NCBI GenBank assembly: GCA_009695205.1
Contig: SIBK01000021.1
Span: 1 to 59,237, forward strand
Direction of reading: 5' to 3'
Origin: Pedosphaera sp.
Lineage (GTDB): Bacteria; Verrucomicrobiota; Verrucomicrobiia; Limisphaerales; UBA9464
DNA length: 59,237 nucleotides
Below the pieces are notes generated by a model. That model did not search any database and was not told the DNA's origin. It saw only the letters and a program-made list of their open reading frames with translations. This document shows positions 27,262 through 35,733 of this stretch, piece by piece (within the stretch, counting starts at the first letter, position 1; every line of letters begins with the position of its first letter). The position numbers were made by a program, and so were the translations under genes.

Positions 27262-28587
27262 TCACGAGGTGCCTCCTGCATAGCCCCGTTCCGCCAGGGC
27301 AAATTGAGCTACGAGCCGATCTTCGAACGGAATCACCGCACCGTCGATTGCCTGGGTCCGACGGTGACCCTTTCCGGCGATGACAACGACATCCCCGGTG
27401 CGGGCGCAGTGGATCGCTTGCGAAATGGCGCGGGATCGGTCGGCCTCTACATTAGCCTCACCGCCCCGCGCCATCCGCAATTGTGCTGCGAACTCTGTAC
27501 CGATTGCTGCTGCATCCAACGTCCCGGGATCATTCCCGGTAATCCAAATCACATCGGCCGCTTCTGCGGCACTTCGGACGAGGCCGGACCACTCGACCGG
27601 GGAATGGCGGGCTCCGCCTCCGGTCACGACGACGACTCGTCCGCGAGACATCGCCCTCGCCTCGTGCAATGTCTGGGCCAGTTCATTCATCGAATCGGCT
27701 CCGTCGATCCACACGGAAAATGGCTGCCCGGCGGCGAGCGGCTCACAATTGCCGGGCGCGGCGCTCAGGCGGTCGCTTGCGGCGGAGAGCTCGGACGGCT
27801 TCAGCCCCCAACGCAGCAGGGCACGGGCTGCGGTGACAAAAGCGCGGAGATTTCGTTCGCCGGCGATGCGAGGATTTGCGACCAACCGGCCGGTCGGCGA
27901 GGAGAGTATTACGCGGGATTGATCCGGGCCGGCCTTCACTTCGATCACCCGGTATAGGTCATCGCAAAGATACGACCCGTCGGCGGGTGCGGCGACCGTT
28001 CCAAACCAGGGAACGGGAGTCAGGGTTCGGGTGAGATCCAGACGGGCGGTGAGTTCGATCACGGCGATCTGGCCGCGAAGTTTTTCGAGGGCGCCGAGCT
28101 GCGCAAAGAATTCCTGGGAGTCCAACTCCTCTGTCGGCTGGGGAAGGAAGCGGTCTCCCACCTCAGAGCCGCGGGTGGAGAACAGCCCGGTGACTCGTCC
28201 GCAGCCCGCGAGGAGTTCCCGGAGGAACCAGGCGACTGCGAAGGAGCTGGCACCGCGCACGCCGATCAATTTCAAAGCGTTGGCAGGGTGTCGGTGTAGG
28301 GCAGAGGCTCCGTGGGCATAGGCCACACGGGCGTCTGCGACCCGGACGCAGGGGACCCGGCGGGGAGTGACGACTCCTGGCCCGCAGATCACCGCGGCGG
28401 CGCCGCGTTCGGCAGCACGGACTGCCGCATAGGGATTTGGTTCGACCGCCTCCGGAACCGATACGTAAACCCAGCCTGGCGCGACCGACCTTGCCTCGCG
28501 CGTCATCCCGTTGACGACGCAGCGGCTTTCGCCGCGCACGTGTGTGTGGGGGAGATGTTCAAGAAGCTGATCGAGGAAGAAACTCAT
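27262..28587 (-). CDS. MurE-like protein with degenerate ligase motifs (probable pseudoenzyme)
   Basis: Position between ftsI and murF and overall layout mark this as the murE slot. The N-terminal domain is recognisable (SRxV-like REARSVAPGWVYVSVP, GAAAVI, VRVADARVAYAHGASALHRHPA), and so is the end (VVIAGKGHRRTQAIDGAVIPFEDR). Yet the catalytic signatures are gone. GVTGTNGKTT reads GVRGASSFAV, so the P-loop lysine is lost. The VDYAHTP motif reads IDGADSM, the CGGDRD region reads TGGGARH, and the DNPR motif that binds the added amino acid reads NDPG. The frame is open for 441 residues, slightly short for MurE (about 490), and is coupled to ftsI by a 4-bp overlap. It therefore seems maintained as a protein but should not be able to ligate. 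Possible roles are structural or regulatory; no function is known to me. Confidence 0.85.
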   Translation of the reverse strand: MSFFLDQLLEHLPHTHVRGESRCVVNGMTREARSVAPGWVYVSVPEAVEPNPYAAVRAAERGAAAVICGPGVVTPRRVPCVRVADARVAYAHGASALHRHPANALKLIGVRGASSFAVAWFLRELLAGCGRVTGLFSTRGSEVGDRFLPQPTEELDSQEFFAQLGALEKLRGQIAVIELTARLDLTRTLTPVPWFGTVAAPADGSYLCDDLYRVIEVKAGPDQSRVILSSPTGRLVANPRIAGERNLRAFVTAARALLRWGLKPSELSAASDRLSAAPGNCEPLAAGQPFSVWIDGADSMNELAQTLHEARAMSRGRVVVVTGGGARHSPVEWSGLVRSAAEAADVIWITGNDPGTLDAAAIGTEFAAQLRMARGGEANVEADRSRAISQAIHCARTGDVVVIAGKGHRRTQAIDGAVIPFEDRLVAQFALAERGYAGGTS

Positions 28588-30590
28588 GGATGGAGGCGAA
28601 CTGCGACAATCGGTTTCCCCGTGGGAGGGACGTTACCGGTGCCGGAGAAATTGACGGTGTCCGCCTTGGGAGACGGGCGGATGGCCAGATAGGCAGCCGC
28701 CCCGCGGGCGATGTCTGCGAATATCGGACCGGCGGCGGCGCCACCATAGTAGGCCTTATCTGCTAGAATCGGCTCATCCACGATCACGCAGATCGCCAGT
28801 TGCGGATCTTCCACCGGAAGGAATCCAAAAAATGATCCATAGAACTTACGATTGCTATATGCTGTTTCTCCGGGTGGAATCTTCTTCGCGGTGCCGGTTT
28901 TTCCAGCGACCGCCCAATCTTCCACCGCGGCTTTCCCACCCGTGCCATGCGTCACCACTCGTCGCATAAAACGGTGCATTGTTTGAATCGTTTCCGGTTT
29001 CAGCAGGTCACTCGCCCGCTTCCTGGAATAGAACTCCCGAAGCACGGTGCCTCCGGGCCCTTCGATCCGTTTGACCAGCTGCGGTTCGTATAAGGTGCCT
29101 CCGTTTGCAATCATCGCCACGGCCATGGCCATCTGGATCGGAGTCGCTGTGATTGAATATCCATAAGCCATCCGGCTCTGGGTAAAGCCGTCCCATCCAT
29201 TCCGCTGCCCGCGCGTGGCGGGAAATTTGACACGGCCCCGGTCCTCATATCCCAGCGGGATTCCCGAGGGTGTTCCGAATCCAAAGTTGGTCATGTATCG
29301 CACCAGCACATCCTCGGGTAGCCTCATGGTCAGTTTCGCGGCCACGGTGTTAAACGAATGCGCAAAGGAATCCTCCAGCGAAAAGCGTCCCGGCTTCCGA
29401 TGATCGTCGTTGACCTTATATCGGGCCCAATGCCCATTTTCTGTGTCCTCGGTATTGTCATGCAGCGCCAATCCCTCGTTCAGGACCGCCGCATAGGTGA
29501 AGATCTTGAAGGTGGATCCAGGCTCGATCTGCATCCGCGTGGCATAGTTCACCGTTTGCGAATCCGCACCCATCCGGCCAGGCACAAATCCGGGCCTGCA
29601 TACCAGCCCAAGAATTTCGCCGTTTTGGGGTCGCACCACGATCGCGGTGATGCTCTTGGGACTCAGCCGGGCAAACCCGGTGGCGACCGCCTGCTCAGCG
29701 ATGCTCTGGATTCGTAGATCGAGCGTCAGCACGACGTCCATCCCGTCCAGGGCCTTGAGATCCAACTCCCGTTCGGCCGCCAACTCGCCCGCCCGCGTTA
29801 CATGGGTCAATAGTTGCCCGTCACGCCCGCGCAACTGTTCGTTGAACTGACGTTCGATTCCCATCACACCTCGGAGTTGATGGAGTGGGTGCTGCCGCGC
29901 ATCCAACGCATTGGTCACATATCCAACCACGTGGGCAGCCAGGGATTCGTGCGGGTAGGATCTCAGTTCCACGGATTCCGCAGTGAGGCCGAGCACTCGC
30001 AGCTGATTCATCCGCTCCCGGTAGGAACGGATCGCCTGGGTTCGCTTCCGACGGGGCAGATCTGAGGTCAACCGCCGGATTTCATTCGTCTGCTCGCCCC
30101 GCCAAAGCTCATGAAGATTGGAGCGAATCAATTCCCAATCCTGCGGCAATACGCCGCTCTTCACCAAGACGGACCGATTGGTCCAGGCGACCCGATGGGT
30201 CTCCAACCGCCCGGCGGCATTCGTCATCAGTCTCGGCACCCATCGGATGTGATTACTCAGGTCGAGGAGTGTCCGGAGCTCAACTGCTGGAAGACCCAGC
30301 CACGGGGCGATTGCATCCGCGAACCGGGGGGCGTCATTACTGAGGATCTGCGGGTCCGCCTTGAGGTTATAGATTGTTTCGGACAGTGCCAGCGGGGTGC
30401 CTTGCCCATCACGGATCATTCCGCGACGCCCATGCCGGACGATAACCCGGTCCGTGATATCCGCTCGTTCCACCGGCTGGAGTGGTTGCACCACCTGAAC
30501 CCACGCGAGCCGGCCGGCAGCGCCCCCCAGACACGCAGCTGTCAGCCACGTGAATGTCCGCAACCAAAAGCTGGAGGAGGTTTGTTTCAT
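28584..30590 (-). CDS. ftsI: Septal peptidoglycan transpeptidase FtsI (class B PBP)
   Basis: FtsI crosslinks septal peptidoglycan. The 668-residue protein has a short cytoplasmic start, a membrane helix (TFTWLTAACLGGAAGRLAWV), a PBP dimerisation-type domain (RGMIRDGQGTPLALSETIYNL) and a transpeptidase domain. The domain has active-site EPGSTFKIF (SxxK), AHSFNTV (SxN) and AGKTGTAKK (KTG). These are all intact. It lies one base downstream of ftsL and overlaps the MurE-like gene by 4 bp. Confidence 0.95.
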   Translation of the reverse strand: MKQTSSSFWLRTFTWLTAACLGGAAGRLAWVQVVQPLQPVERADITDRVIVRHGRRGMIRDGQGTPLALSETIYNLKADPQILSNDAPRFADAIAPWLGLPAVELRTLLDLSNHIRWVPRLMTNAAGRLETHRVAWTNRSVLVKSGVLPQDWELIRSNLHELWRGEQTNEIRRLTSDLPRRKRTQAIRSYRERMNQLRVLGLTAESVELRSYPHESLAAHVVGYVTNALDARQHPLHQLRGVMGIERQFNEQLRGRDGQLLTHVTRAGELAAERELDLKALDGMDVVLTLDLRIQSIAEQAVATGFARLSPKSITAIVVRPQNGEILGLVCRPGFVPGRMGADSQTVNYATRMQIEPGSTFKIFTYAAVLNEGLALHDNTEDTENGHWARYKVNDDHRKPGRFSLEDSFAHSFNTVAAKLTMRLPEDVLVRYMTNFGFGTPSGIPLGYEDRGRVKFPATRGQRNGWDGFTQSRMAYGYSITATPIQMAMAVAMIANGGTLYEPQLVKRIEGPGGTVLREFYSRKRASDLLKPETIQTMHRFMRRVVTHGTGGKAAVEDWAVAGKTGTAKKIPPGETAYSNRKFYGSFFGFLPVEDPQLAICVIVDEPILADKAYYGGAAAGPIFADIARGAAAYLAIRPSPKADTVNFSGTGNVPPTGKPIVAVRLHP

Positions 30591-30591
30591 T

Positions 30592-31179
30592 TTAACGGGT
30601 GGTCGCCAAGTTTACTTTGGACGTGACTCGCCCAGGGGTGGGTTCCCTCCGGAGTGCGGCGGGTACAGCGGGCAGAGGACCCCGCCCCGCAACCAGCGCT
30701 GGATTTACAGCGCCAGGCACACCGGATGGCGGCGTCATAGGATTGAAGGATGGAAGAGAGCCAGGGTCCCCGCGAAACAGAGTTGCTGGCAGGGCCGACG
30801 TCGCCCCGAAAGAGGGAGGAATATTTGAAGCAACGATTCCCTGGAGGCGAACCGGCGGGAGAAGTCGGGCTGTGCGTCGCAAGAAAATCCTCTGCTCACT
30901 TCGAATCGGCTCGAGCCCGAGATTGAGTTCCCGGATGCGAGCCTCCAGTACCGAGGGAGATCTTAACGCCGCTTCGATTTTCAACTGCTGCTGAATTCGG
31001 TCGGCCAGAACGCGAATCTCCTGATCCAGCCGCCCGGCACGCTTCGCCAGCTCGTGATGGAGATTATGCTGGTGCACCAGACCCAACCCAATCGCGCCGA
31101 TCAGTGCCGCGCCGGCAAATGACAACGCGTAAGCGCGAAACCGCGCCCGCACCGCTCCGTTTTTCTCATTTGACGCCAT
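30592..31179 (-). CDS. ftsL: FtsL-like cell division protein
   Basis: A bitopic protein in the usual ftsL position between rsmH and ftsI. A basic cytoplasmic start (MASNEKNGAVRARFRAY) precedes one membrane helix (ALSFAGAALIGAIGLGLVH). A predicted coiled coil follows (HNLHHELAKRAGRLDQEIRVLADRIQQQLKIEAAL), as in FtsL/DivIC. The remaining hundred or so residues are Pro/Ala rich with no domain and make the protein (195 aa) longer than typical FtsL. The start overlaps the rsmH end by 14 bp. The name rests on position and topology because FtsL sequences are poorly conserved. Confidence 0.75.
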   Translation of the reverse strand: MASNEKNGAVRARFRAYALSFAGAALIGAIGLGLVHQHNLHHELAKRAGRLDQEIRVLADRIQQQLKIEAALRSPSVLEARIRELNLGLEPIRSEQRIFLRRTARLLPPVRLQGIVASNIPPSFGATSALPATLFRGDPGSLPSFNPMTPPSGVPGAVNPALVAGRGPLPAVPAALRREPTPGRVTSKVNLATTR

Positions 31180-32110
31180 TTCCCATTTTCTCCAATACCC
31201 GCAATTGCGCACTTCGCGCCCGCGGATTTTCCCGCACTTCAGACTCTCCCGGCATCACCGCCTTCCGCGTCAGCACCCTCGCCCCCGGAACCCGCGGCCT
31301 TCGCAACATCGGCACGTCCACATCGCCCAACACCTCGTATTCCCGGGATACATCCCGGAAAAATCCCTTCGTCACCCGATCCGCAAGGGAATCAAACGTA
31401 ACCACCAGCAACCGTCCCCGATCGGCGAGCACTGTCATCGCCGCCACCAATCCTCGCCGCAGGGATCCAATCTCATCGTTCACCTCGATCCGCAGCGCCT
31501 GAAACACCCGGGTCGCCGGATGCGATTTTCGGCCCCGTCTGGGACACACCCGCTCCACCAGCTCGGCAAGCTGAAGAGTACTAACCAACGGGCGCACCGA
31601 CCGACCGGCTACAATCGCCTTCGCGATTCGCCGTGAATCCCGTTCATCCGCATTTTCCCAAAAAATCCGCGCCAACTCCTCCGCCGGCTGCTCCGCCAAA
31701 AATTGCGCTGCCGTCATCCCGCCCCGCTGATCCATTCGCATGTCCAACGCACCATCGTGCAAAAAACCAAACCCGCGCTCCGGCTGATCGAGCTGGGGAC
31801 TCGACATTCCCAAATCCAGCACAACCCCGGCCACCGTCCCCGCAGGAACCACTTCCGCCATCCGATCAAAATTTGACTGCACAACCTCGACTCGCTCCGA
31901 AAAATCCCGCAACCGCTCGCGAACTGCCGCAACGGCTTCGCCATCGCGATCGAAGGCCCACAACCGACCCGTCGGCCCACTCGCCTCCAAAATGGCAGCG
32001 CAATGCCCGCCACCACCTGCCGTCCCGTCCACGAAAACTGCTCCCACCCGAGGCTGCAGCCACTCCAGCACCTCCCGGAGCATTACCGGTCGATGGATAA
32101 AGCCAGGCAT
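31166..32110 (-). CDS. rsmH: 16S rRNA (cytosine-1402-N4)-methyltransferase RsmH (MraW)
   Basis: This SAM-dependent enzyme methylates C1402 of 16S rRNA in the ribosome P site. Motifs are FIHRPVMLREVLEWL, the SAM site VDGTAGGGGHCAAIL, LWAFDRDGEAV, GVVLDLGMSSPQLDQPERGF, FRALRI-type FQALRIEVNDEIGSL, and the late KAVMPGESEVRENPRARSAQLRVLE. One change stands out: the family's SFHSLEDR motif reads TFDSLADR here. It has 314 residues and lies 3 bp after the unknown dcw gene. Confidence 0.95.
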   Translation of the reverse strand: MPGFIHRPVMLREVLEWLQPRVGAVFVDGTAGGGGHCAAILEASGPTGRLWAFDRDGEAVAAVRERLRDFSERVEVVQSNFDRMAEVVPAGTVAGVVLDLGMSSPQLDQPERGFGFLHDGALDMRMDQRGGMTAAQFLAEQPAEELARIFWENADERDSRRIAKAIVAGRSVRPLVSTLQLAELVERVCPRRGRKSHPATRVFQALRIEVNDEIGSLRRGLVAAMTVLADRGRLLVVTFDSLADRVTKGFFRDVSREYEVLGDVDVPMLRRPRVPGARVLTRKAVMPGESEVRENPRARSAQLRVLEKMGNGVK

Positions 32111-32113
32111 GAT

Positions 32114-32908
32114 TCATGCCTCTAAGAACTCCTCGCTCGGCTTGGGGTCACGTCGCCGCAGCCAGGCCGGAAAACGGTCCGCCTTGGATCTCGCCGGCGC
32201 CGACCCCGACGGAGCTTCGGCCTCCGTTGAATTGGCTCTAGCACTCGAGTCCTTTACCCCGTTTGCGCCCCGACCCGCCCTAACTGAAAACGGATTCGCA
32301 AACCAGCCCACGGTTCGCGTGGCGGAGCTCGGCGATGTTCCCTCCGTAGCAGGTTCCATCAGCCGACTTCGCAAGGGGCGCACGTCGTTCAGACGCAACT
32401 CCTCCTGAACCAGAGGTCGGCCCGTGCCCCGAACGCGGGAGCCCGGACGCAACCCGGTTATCCAGGCAAGCCATCCCCATCGAATTTTTCCCGCCGCCCA
32501 CGGCATTTCGACCGCGACCGATTCAACGGCCATCCTTCCAGGCCCCGAATTCAGCCCGGGCACCGGCGCAGCCTCAACATCCGTCATAGGAATCTCGGGC
32601 GTGCGCGCCAGGAGAATCTCACCATCCGTCGGTCGACTCCGGCCACCGGCCAATGCGGGGGCAACACCTTGCAGCGACCTCGGTTCCTTAGAGTTGGCTG
32701 CAAAGGGATTTCGCTCCCGCACCGGCTTCGGTGCCGTTCTCCGTAAAATGTCCTGCTTCACCCGATCACATAGGCCGTTGCCAAATCCGCGCGGACTGGC
32801 AAGGTTGATGCCCGGCACGGCAGATCCCCGGTGAATCCGGTACTCGGGCTTCTGCGAAACTCCGGCGATGGTTCGCCCCACCGCCATCAAATTTCCGAGC
32901 AATGACAT
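32114..32908 (-). CDS. Unknown protein between mraZ and rsmH
   Basis: I do not recognise a family. The 264-residue product is rich in Arg, Pro, Ala, Ser and Gly and looks largely disordered. It has no signal peptide or membrane helix. Short conserved-looking pieces are the start MSLLGNLMAVGRTIAGVSQ, two NPF motifs (RERNPFAAN and WFANPFSVRAG), a Trp-rich piece KIRWGWLAWITGL and EELRLNDVRPLRSRL. I recall small proteins starting MSLLGNL next to mraZ in other Verrucomicrobiota, but this needs a search. ATG 32908 lies 2 bp after the mraZ stop, and the gene ends 3 bp before rsmH, so it is an integral part of the operon. Confidence 0.65.
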   Translation of the reverse strand: MSLLGNLMAVGRTIAGVSQKPEYRIHRGSAVPGINLASPRGFGNGLCDRVKQDILRRTAPKPVRERNPFAANSKEPRSLQGVAPALAGGRSRPTDGEILLARTPEIPMTDVEAAPVPGLNSGPGRMAVESVAVEMPWAAGKIRWGWLAWITGLRPGSRVRGTGRPLVQEELRLNDVRPLRSRLMEPATEGTSPSSATRTVGWFANPFSVRAGRGANGVKDSSARANSTEAEAPSGSAPARSKADRFPAWLRRRDPKPSEEFLEA

Positions 32909-32910
32909 GG

Positions 32911-33408
32911 TTAAATCAGATTGAATGCATCGACCGTCAACGGCGACTCGGCGTCGACGCATTGGTCGAAGGTTTTTGGGTTCCAGATACCGAACTGGTC
33001 GCCGTTGCCATCAAAATGAACCTCTTTCTCAAGCCCAACCGCCGCACACATCTCGCGCGGCAGACAAAACCGGCTGCTCGGATCGAGCTTCGTCTTCAAA
33101 GCGTTGCCAAAAATGGCGCGCCGCAGCGCGTCCGTCTTGTTGTCGCCAATCTGCATCGTCAGAAATTTCGCCCTCAACGCCCGGAACTTGTCCTGGGTCA
33201 GACCCTTGATGTAGCCCGCCTTCCGGTTGGATTCGTTGTGCGGCCAGATCACCAGCATGAATTCAAAATCCGGATCTTTGGGTCGCCACTCCACGGGACA
33301 CTGAACCCTGCACTGCGGATCCATTTTGTACCGGTACCGCCACGTAAACGACAAATCCTCGGCCGGTGCCGGGGGTGCGAATACGATTTGTGCGGTGTCA
33401 GACGACAT
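32911..33408 (-). CDS. mraZ: Transcriptional regulator MraZ (AbrB-like fold)
   Basis: MraZ is the first gene of dcw clusters and in studied bacteria binds its own promoter. This copy is divergent and has 165 residues. The first half (FTWRYRYKMDPQCRVQCPVEW, FEFMLVIWPH) and second half (NALKTKLDPSSRFCLPREMCAAVGLEKEVHFDGNGDQFGIWN) each show one SpoVT/AbrB-type repeat, with the DPSSRFCLP strand corresponding to the family's D..GRI.LP motif. ATG 33408 is used; GTG 33414 is two codons upstream. Confidence 0.88.
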   Translation of the reverse strand: MSSDTAQIVFAPPAPAEDLSFTWRYRYKMDPQCRVQCPVEWRPKDPDFEFMLVIWPHNESNRKAGYIKGLTQDKFRALRAKFLTMQIGDNKTDALRRAIFGNALKTKLDPSSRFCLPREMCAAVGLEKEVHFDGNGDQFGIWNPKTFDQCVDAESPLTVDAFNLI

Positions 33409-33414
33409 ATCCAC

Positions 33415-33787
33415 TAGAGCTTTCTAATTTCTACTTTTCTATCCTCAACTCTCCTAACTGGCAACATATTCTTGGTTTGTTGCTGTAAGTTGTTCACAAC
33501 CCCTGGCTACCCCTTGTCCAGAAATGCCAAGTCACCGCCGACCTTGCGCCCATCACCCTCCAAAACCGTTCGTTCTTTATTTTTATAACCTATTTATGAT
33601 TAGAATCTTAAAACTCAAATGCCCCTCATCCCCTCTCCTTTTGGTGAGAGCCTGCCGCCGTGTTGATTGTTCTGAAAAAAGTCGTTTCCAATTTAATTAT
33701 TGACAAATAGGTTCACATCGGATCCAAAAAACATCTATCCCCTCCGGATCATTGATCCCGAAGGGTTCCCTGCCCTTCCTCGGGAAA
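33415..33787. other. AT-rich divergent promoter region between mraZ and queA
   Basis: This low-GC stretch (for example TTTATTTTTATAACC at 33578-33592) separates divergent genes and must hold promoters for the whole dcw operon and for queA. A TTGACA occurs at 33700 but without a good -10 at the right distance. A CT-rich patch at 33619-33648 resembles those near 1500 and 5340. No gene is seen. Confidence 0.5.
33499..33513 (-). promoter_or_regulatory. Possible MraZ boxes upstream of mraZ
   Basis: On the minus strand GGGGT occurs twice with a 10-bp period (GGGGTAGCCAGGGGT), about 90 bases before the mraZ start. Known MraZ sites are direct TGGGN repeats with 10-bp spacing, so autoregulation is possible. 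Only two units are clear. Confidence 0.3.
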
Positions 33788-34891
33788 ATGCAAACCACGG
33801 ATTTCGATTATTCCCTGCCTCCCGACCGGATCGCACAGCATCCGACATCCCGGCGCGATGGTTCACGACTGCTGGTGCTGCATCGGACGACCCGGACTCT
33901 CGAGCACCGTGACTTCACCGGAATCACCGAATGCCTGCGCGCCGGGGACGTGCTGGTGGTCAATAATTCCCGTGTCATCCCTGCGCGCCTCCGAGGATAT
34001 AAGGAAGACACACGGGGGCTCATTGAGATTCTCCTGCTCGACGAACTCACTCCCACCCTCTGGCGTGTCATGCTCCGGCCCGGCAAACGAGTGCGCCCTG
34101 GAACACGGCTGCTCTTCACTTCCGCCTCCGGCGCCGGGGCCTCACTAACCGCCGAAGTGGTGACGAAGGAGGCAGACGGCCATTGTTGCCTGCAGTTTTC
34201 CAACGTCTCCGACGTGTCCGCCATGGCCTGGCAACTAGGCGAAATGCCCCTGCCTCCCTATATCCATAGACCCCCCGGCGCATCCGCGGTGGAGGACAGG
34301 GACCGCTACCAAACCGTATATGCACAGCATGACGGTTCGGTCGCGGCGCCGACCGCCGGCCTCCATTTTACCCCTGCGTTATTGCAGCAACTAAGGGATC
34401 GCGGCATTCTCATTCGCGAAGTGACTCTGCATGTAGGCCACGGCACATTTGCACCGGTGAAAACAGAGAATATCGAACAGCATGTCATGCATGAAGAGCG
34501 GTACGATCTGCCCCTGGAGACTGCACAAGCCGTCACGGCGGCTCGACGCGATGGCCGGAGAGTGATCGCGGTCGGGACAACCTCGGTGCGTGTCCTCGAA
34601 TCAGCCGCGCGTGCCCAGCAGAACGCCGGTCATGTCGCGGGGCCCTTTCAACTCAAAGCCGCCGCCGGACGCACCCGGATCTTTATCCATCCCCCGGCAG
34701 GATTTCTCGTGGTGGACGGGTTGCTTACGAATTTTCACCTTCCCCGCAGCACTCTGCTCATGCTCGTCAGCGCCTTGGCTGCGCCCGGAGAACTCGCTCT
34801 GGGTCGCGACTGGATCCTATGCGCGTACGCAGAGGCAATCCGGGAAGGATACCGGTTCTTTAGCTACGGAGACGCGATGCTTATACTGTAG
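33788..34891 (+). CDS. queA: tRNA preQ1(34) S-adenosylmethionine ribosyltransferase-isomerase QueA
   Basis: QueA converts preQ1 in tRNA anticodon position 34 to epoxyqueuosine using the ribose of SAM. Motifs: DYSLPPDRIAQHPTSRRDGSRLL, LRAGDVLVVNNSRVIPARL, LPPYIHRPP, DRDRYQTVYAQHDGSVAAPTAGLHF, LHVGHGTFAPVKTENIEQHVMHEE and LLTNFHLPRSTLLMLVSA. The 367-residue length is usual. ATG 33788 starts MQTTDFDYSLPP; the frame extends 12 codons upstream. Together with GluQ-RS at 40 kb it indicates a queuosine pathway. Confidence 0.97.
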   Translation: MQTTDFDYSLPPDRIAQHPTSRRDGSRLLVLHRTTRTLEHRDFTGITECLRAGDVLVVNNSRVIPARLRGYKEDTRGLIEILLLDELTPTLWRVMLRPGKRVRPGTRLLFTSASGAGASLTAEVVTKEADGHCCLQFSNVSDVSAMAWQLGEMPLPPYIHRPPGASAVEDRDRYQTVYAQHDGSVAAPTAGLHFTPALLQQLRDRGILIREVTLHVGHGTFAPVKTENIEQHVMHEERYDLPLETAQAVTAARRDGRRVIAVGTTSVRVLESAARAQQNAGHVAGPFQLKAAAGRTRIFIHPPAGFLVVDGLLTNFHLPRSTLLMLVSALAAPGELALGRDWILCAYAEAIREGYRFFSYGDAMLIL

Positions 34892-34912
34892 CACTCAACG
34901 AAAGATCCCTAT

Positions 34913-35698
34913 ATGACGTCGCGTCCGAAGCCGCCGGCGCCGGGAAGATCTCCCCGGGTTGCCTCTCACCGCCCATTTGTGCTGCTCAATTTGGCCATGA
35001 CAGCCGATGGCAAGATTGCCACGGCCGCGCGCAAGACCACGACCTTTGGCAGCCCCCGGGATCGGGAACATCTATACGAACTCCGAGCCACCGCCGATGC
35101 GATCCTTTGTGGAGCGCGCACCGTGATCGAAACCGGTGCAACGCTGGGCAACGGCGGGAGCCGCTTTGCTCAACGGCGCAGGGTTGCCGGCCTGTCTCGA
35201 TACCCGGTACGGGTTCTCGTGACGGGCGCCGGGTCTATTCCACCGACGGCGCCGCTGTGGTCCCGGAACTGGGGACCCATCGTCGTGTTCACCACGACCC
35301 GGGCTGGCGAACAGGCCATCACTCGCTTTCGGAAGAATTCCGACTCGGTGCGGGTGTATCCAGAGGACTCCATCGATTTCGTCGATGCCCTAAGGTGGTT
35401 GCAACGCGAGTACGGCGTACGGCGAGTCCTTGGAGAAGGCGGAGGTGAACTGAACGACGCCCTGTTTCGAAGTGAGCTGGTGGATGAAATCAATCTGACC
35501 TGGTGCCCCTGGATTTTCGGTGGACGGGCGGCCCCTACTCTGTCCGACGGCATCGGCTTCCCCACCCTCGCTCAGGCCGCGTCATTTCGCTTGCACTCCG
35601 TAACCCCCGCGGGCAACGAACTGTTTCTCGTTTATCGCTCCCGGGGATATTTCCCTTTCTGTGAGCCTCGCCGATTCTATTCCGGAATCCGCGTTTGA
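34913..35698 (+). CDS. RibD C-terminal-type (dihydrofolate reductase-like) reductase
   Basis: The fold is the RibD C-terminal reductase: PFVLLNLAMTADGKIAT, FGSPRDREHLYELRATADAILCGARTVIETGATL, then VLVTGAGSIPP and the NADPH site VRRVLGEGGGELNDALFRSELVDEINLTWCPWIFGG. The substrate in riboflavin synthesis would be the pyrimidinone ribosyl intermediate, but no deaminase domain or other rib genes accompany it. It may therefore be a stand-alone pyrimidine reductase or serve another pathway. It is 21 bp after queA, and its stop overlaps a possible TTG start of the permease gene that follows. Confidence 0.85.
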   Translation: MTSRPKPPAPGRSPRVASHRPFVLLNLAMTADGKIATAARKTTTFGSPRDREHLYELRATADAILCGARTVIETGATLGNGGSRFAQRRRVAGLSRYPVRVLVTGAGSIPPTAPLWSRNWGPIVVFTTTRAGEQAITRFRKNSDSVRVYPEDSIDFVDALRWLQREYGVRRVLGEGGGELNDALFRSELVDEINLTWCPWIFGGRAAPTLSDGIGFPTLAQAASFRLHSVTPAGNELFLVYRSRGYFPFCEPRRFYSGIRV

Positions 35699-35733
35699 AC
35701 TTTGCTCCGCTTGATCCATTCTTTCGGGATCGG

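Noticed and set aside
33700..33740. TTGACA at 33700 as the queA promoter
   Set aside because: No acceptable -10 box lies 16-18 bases downstream.
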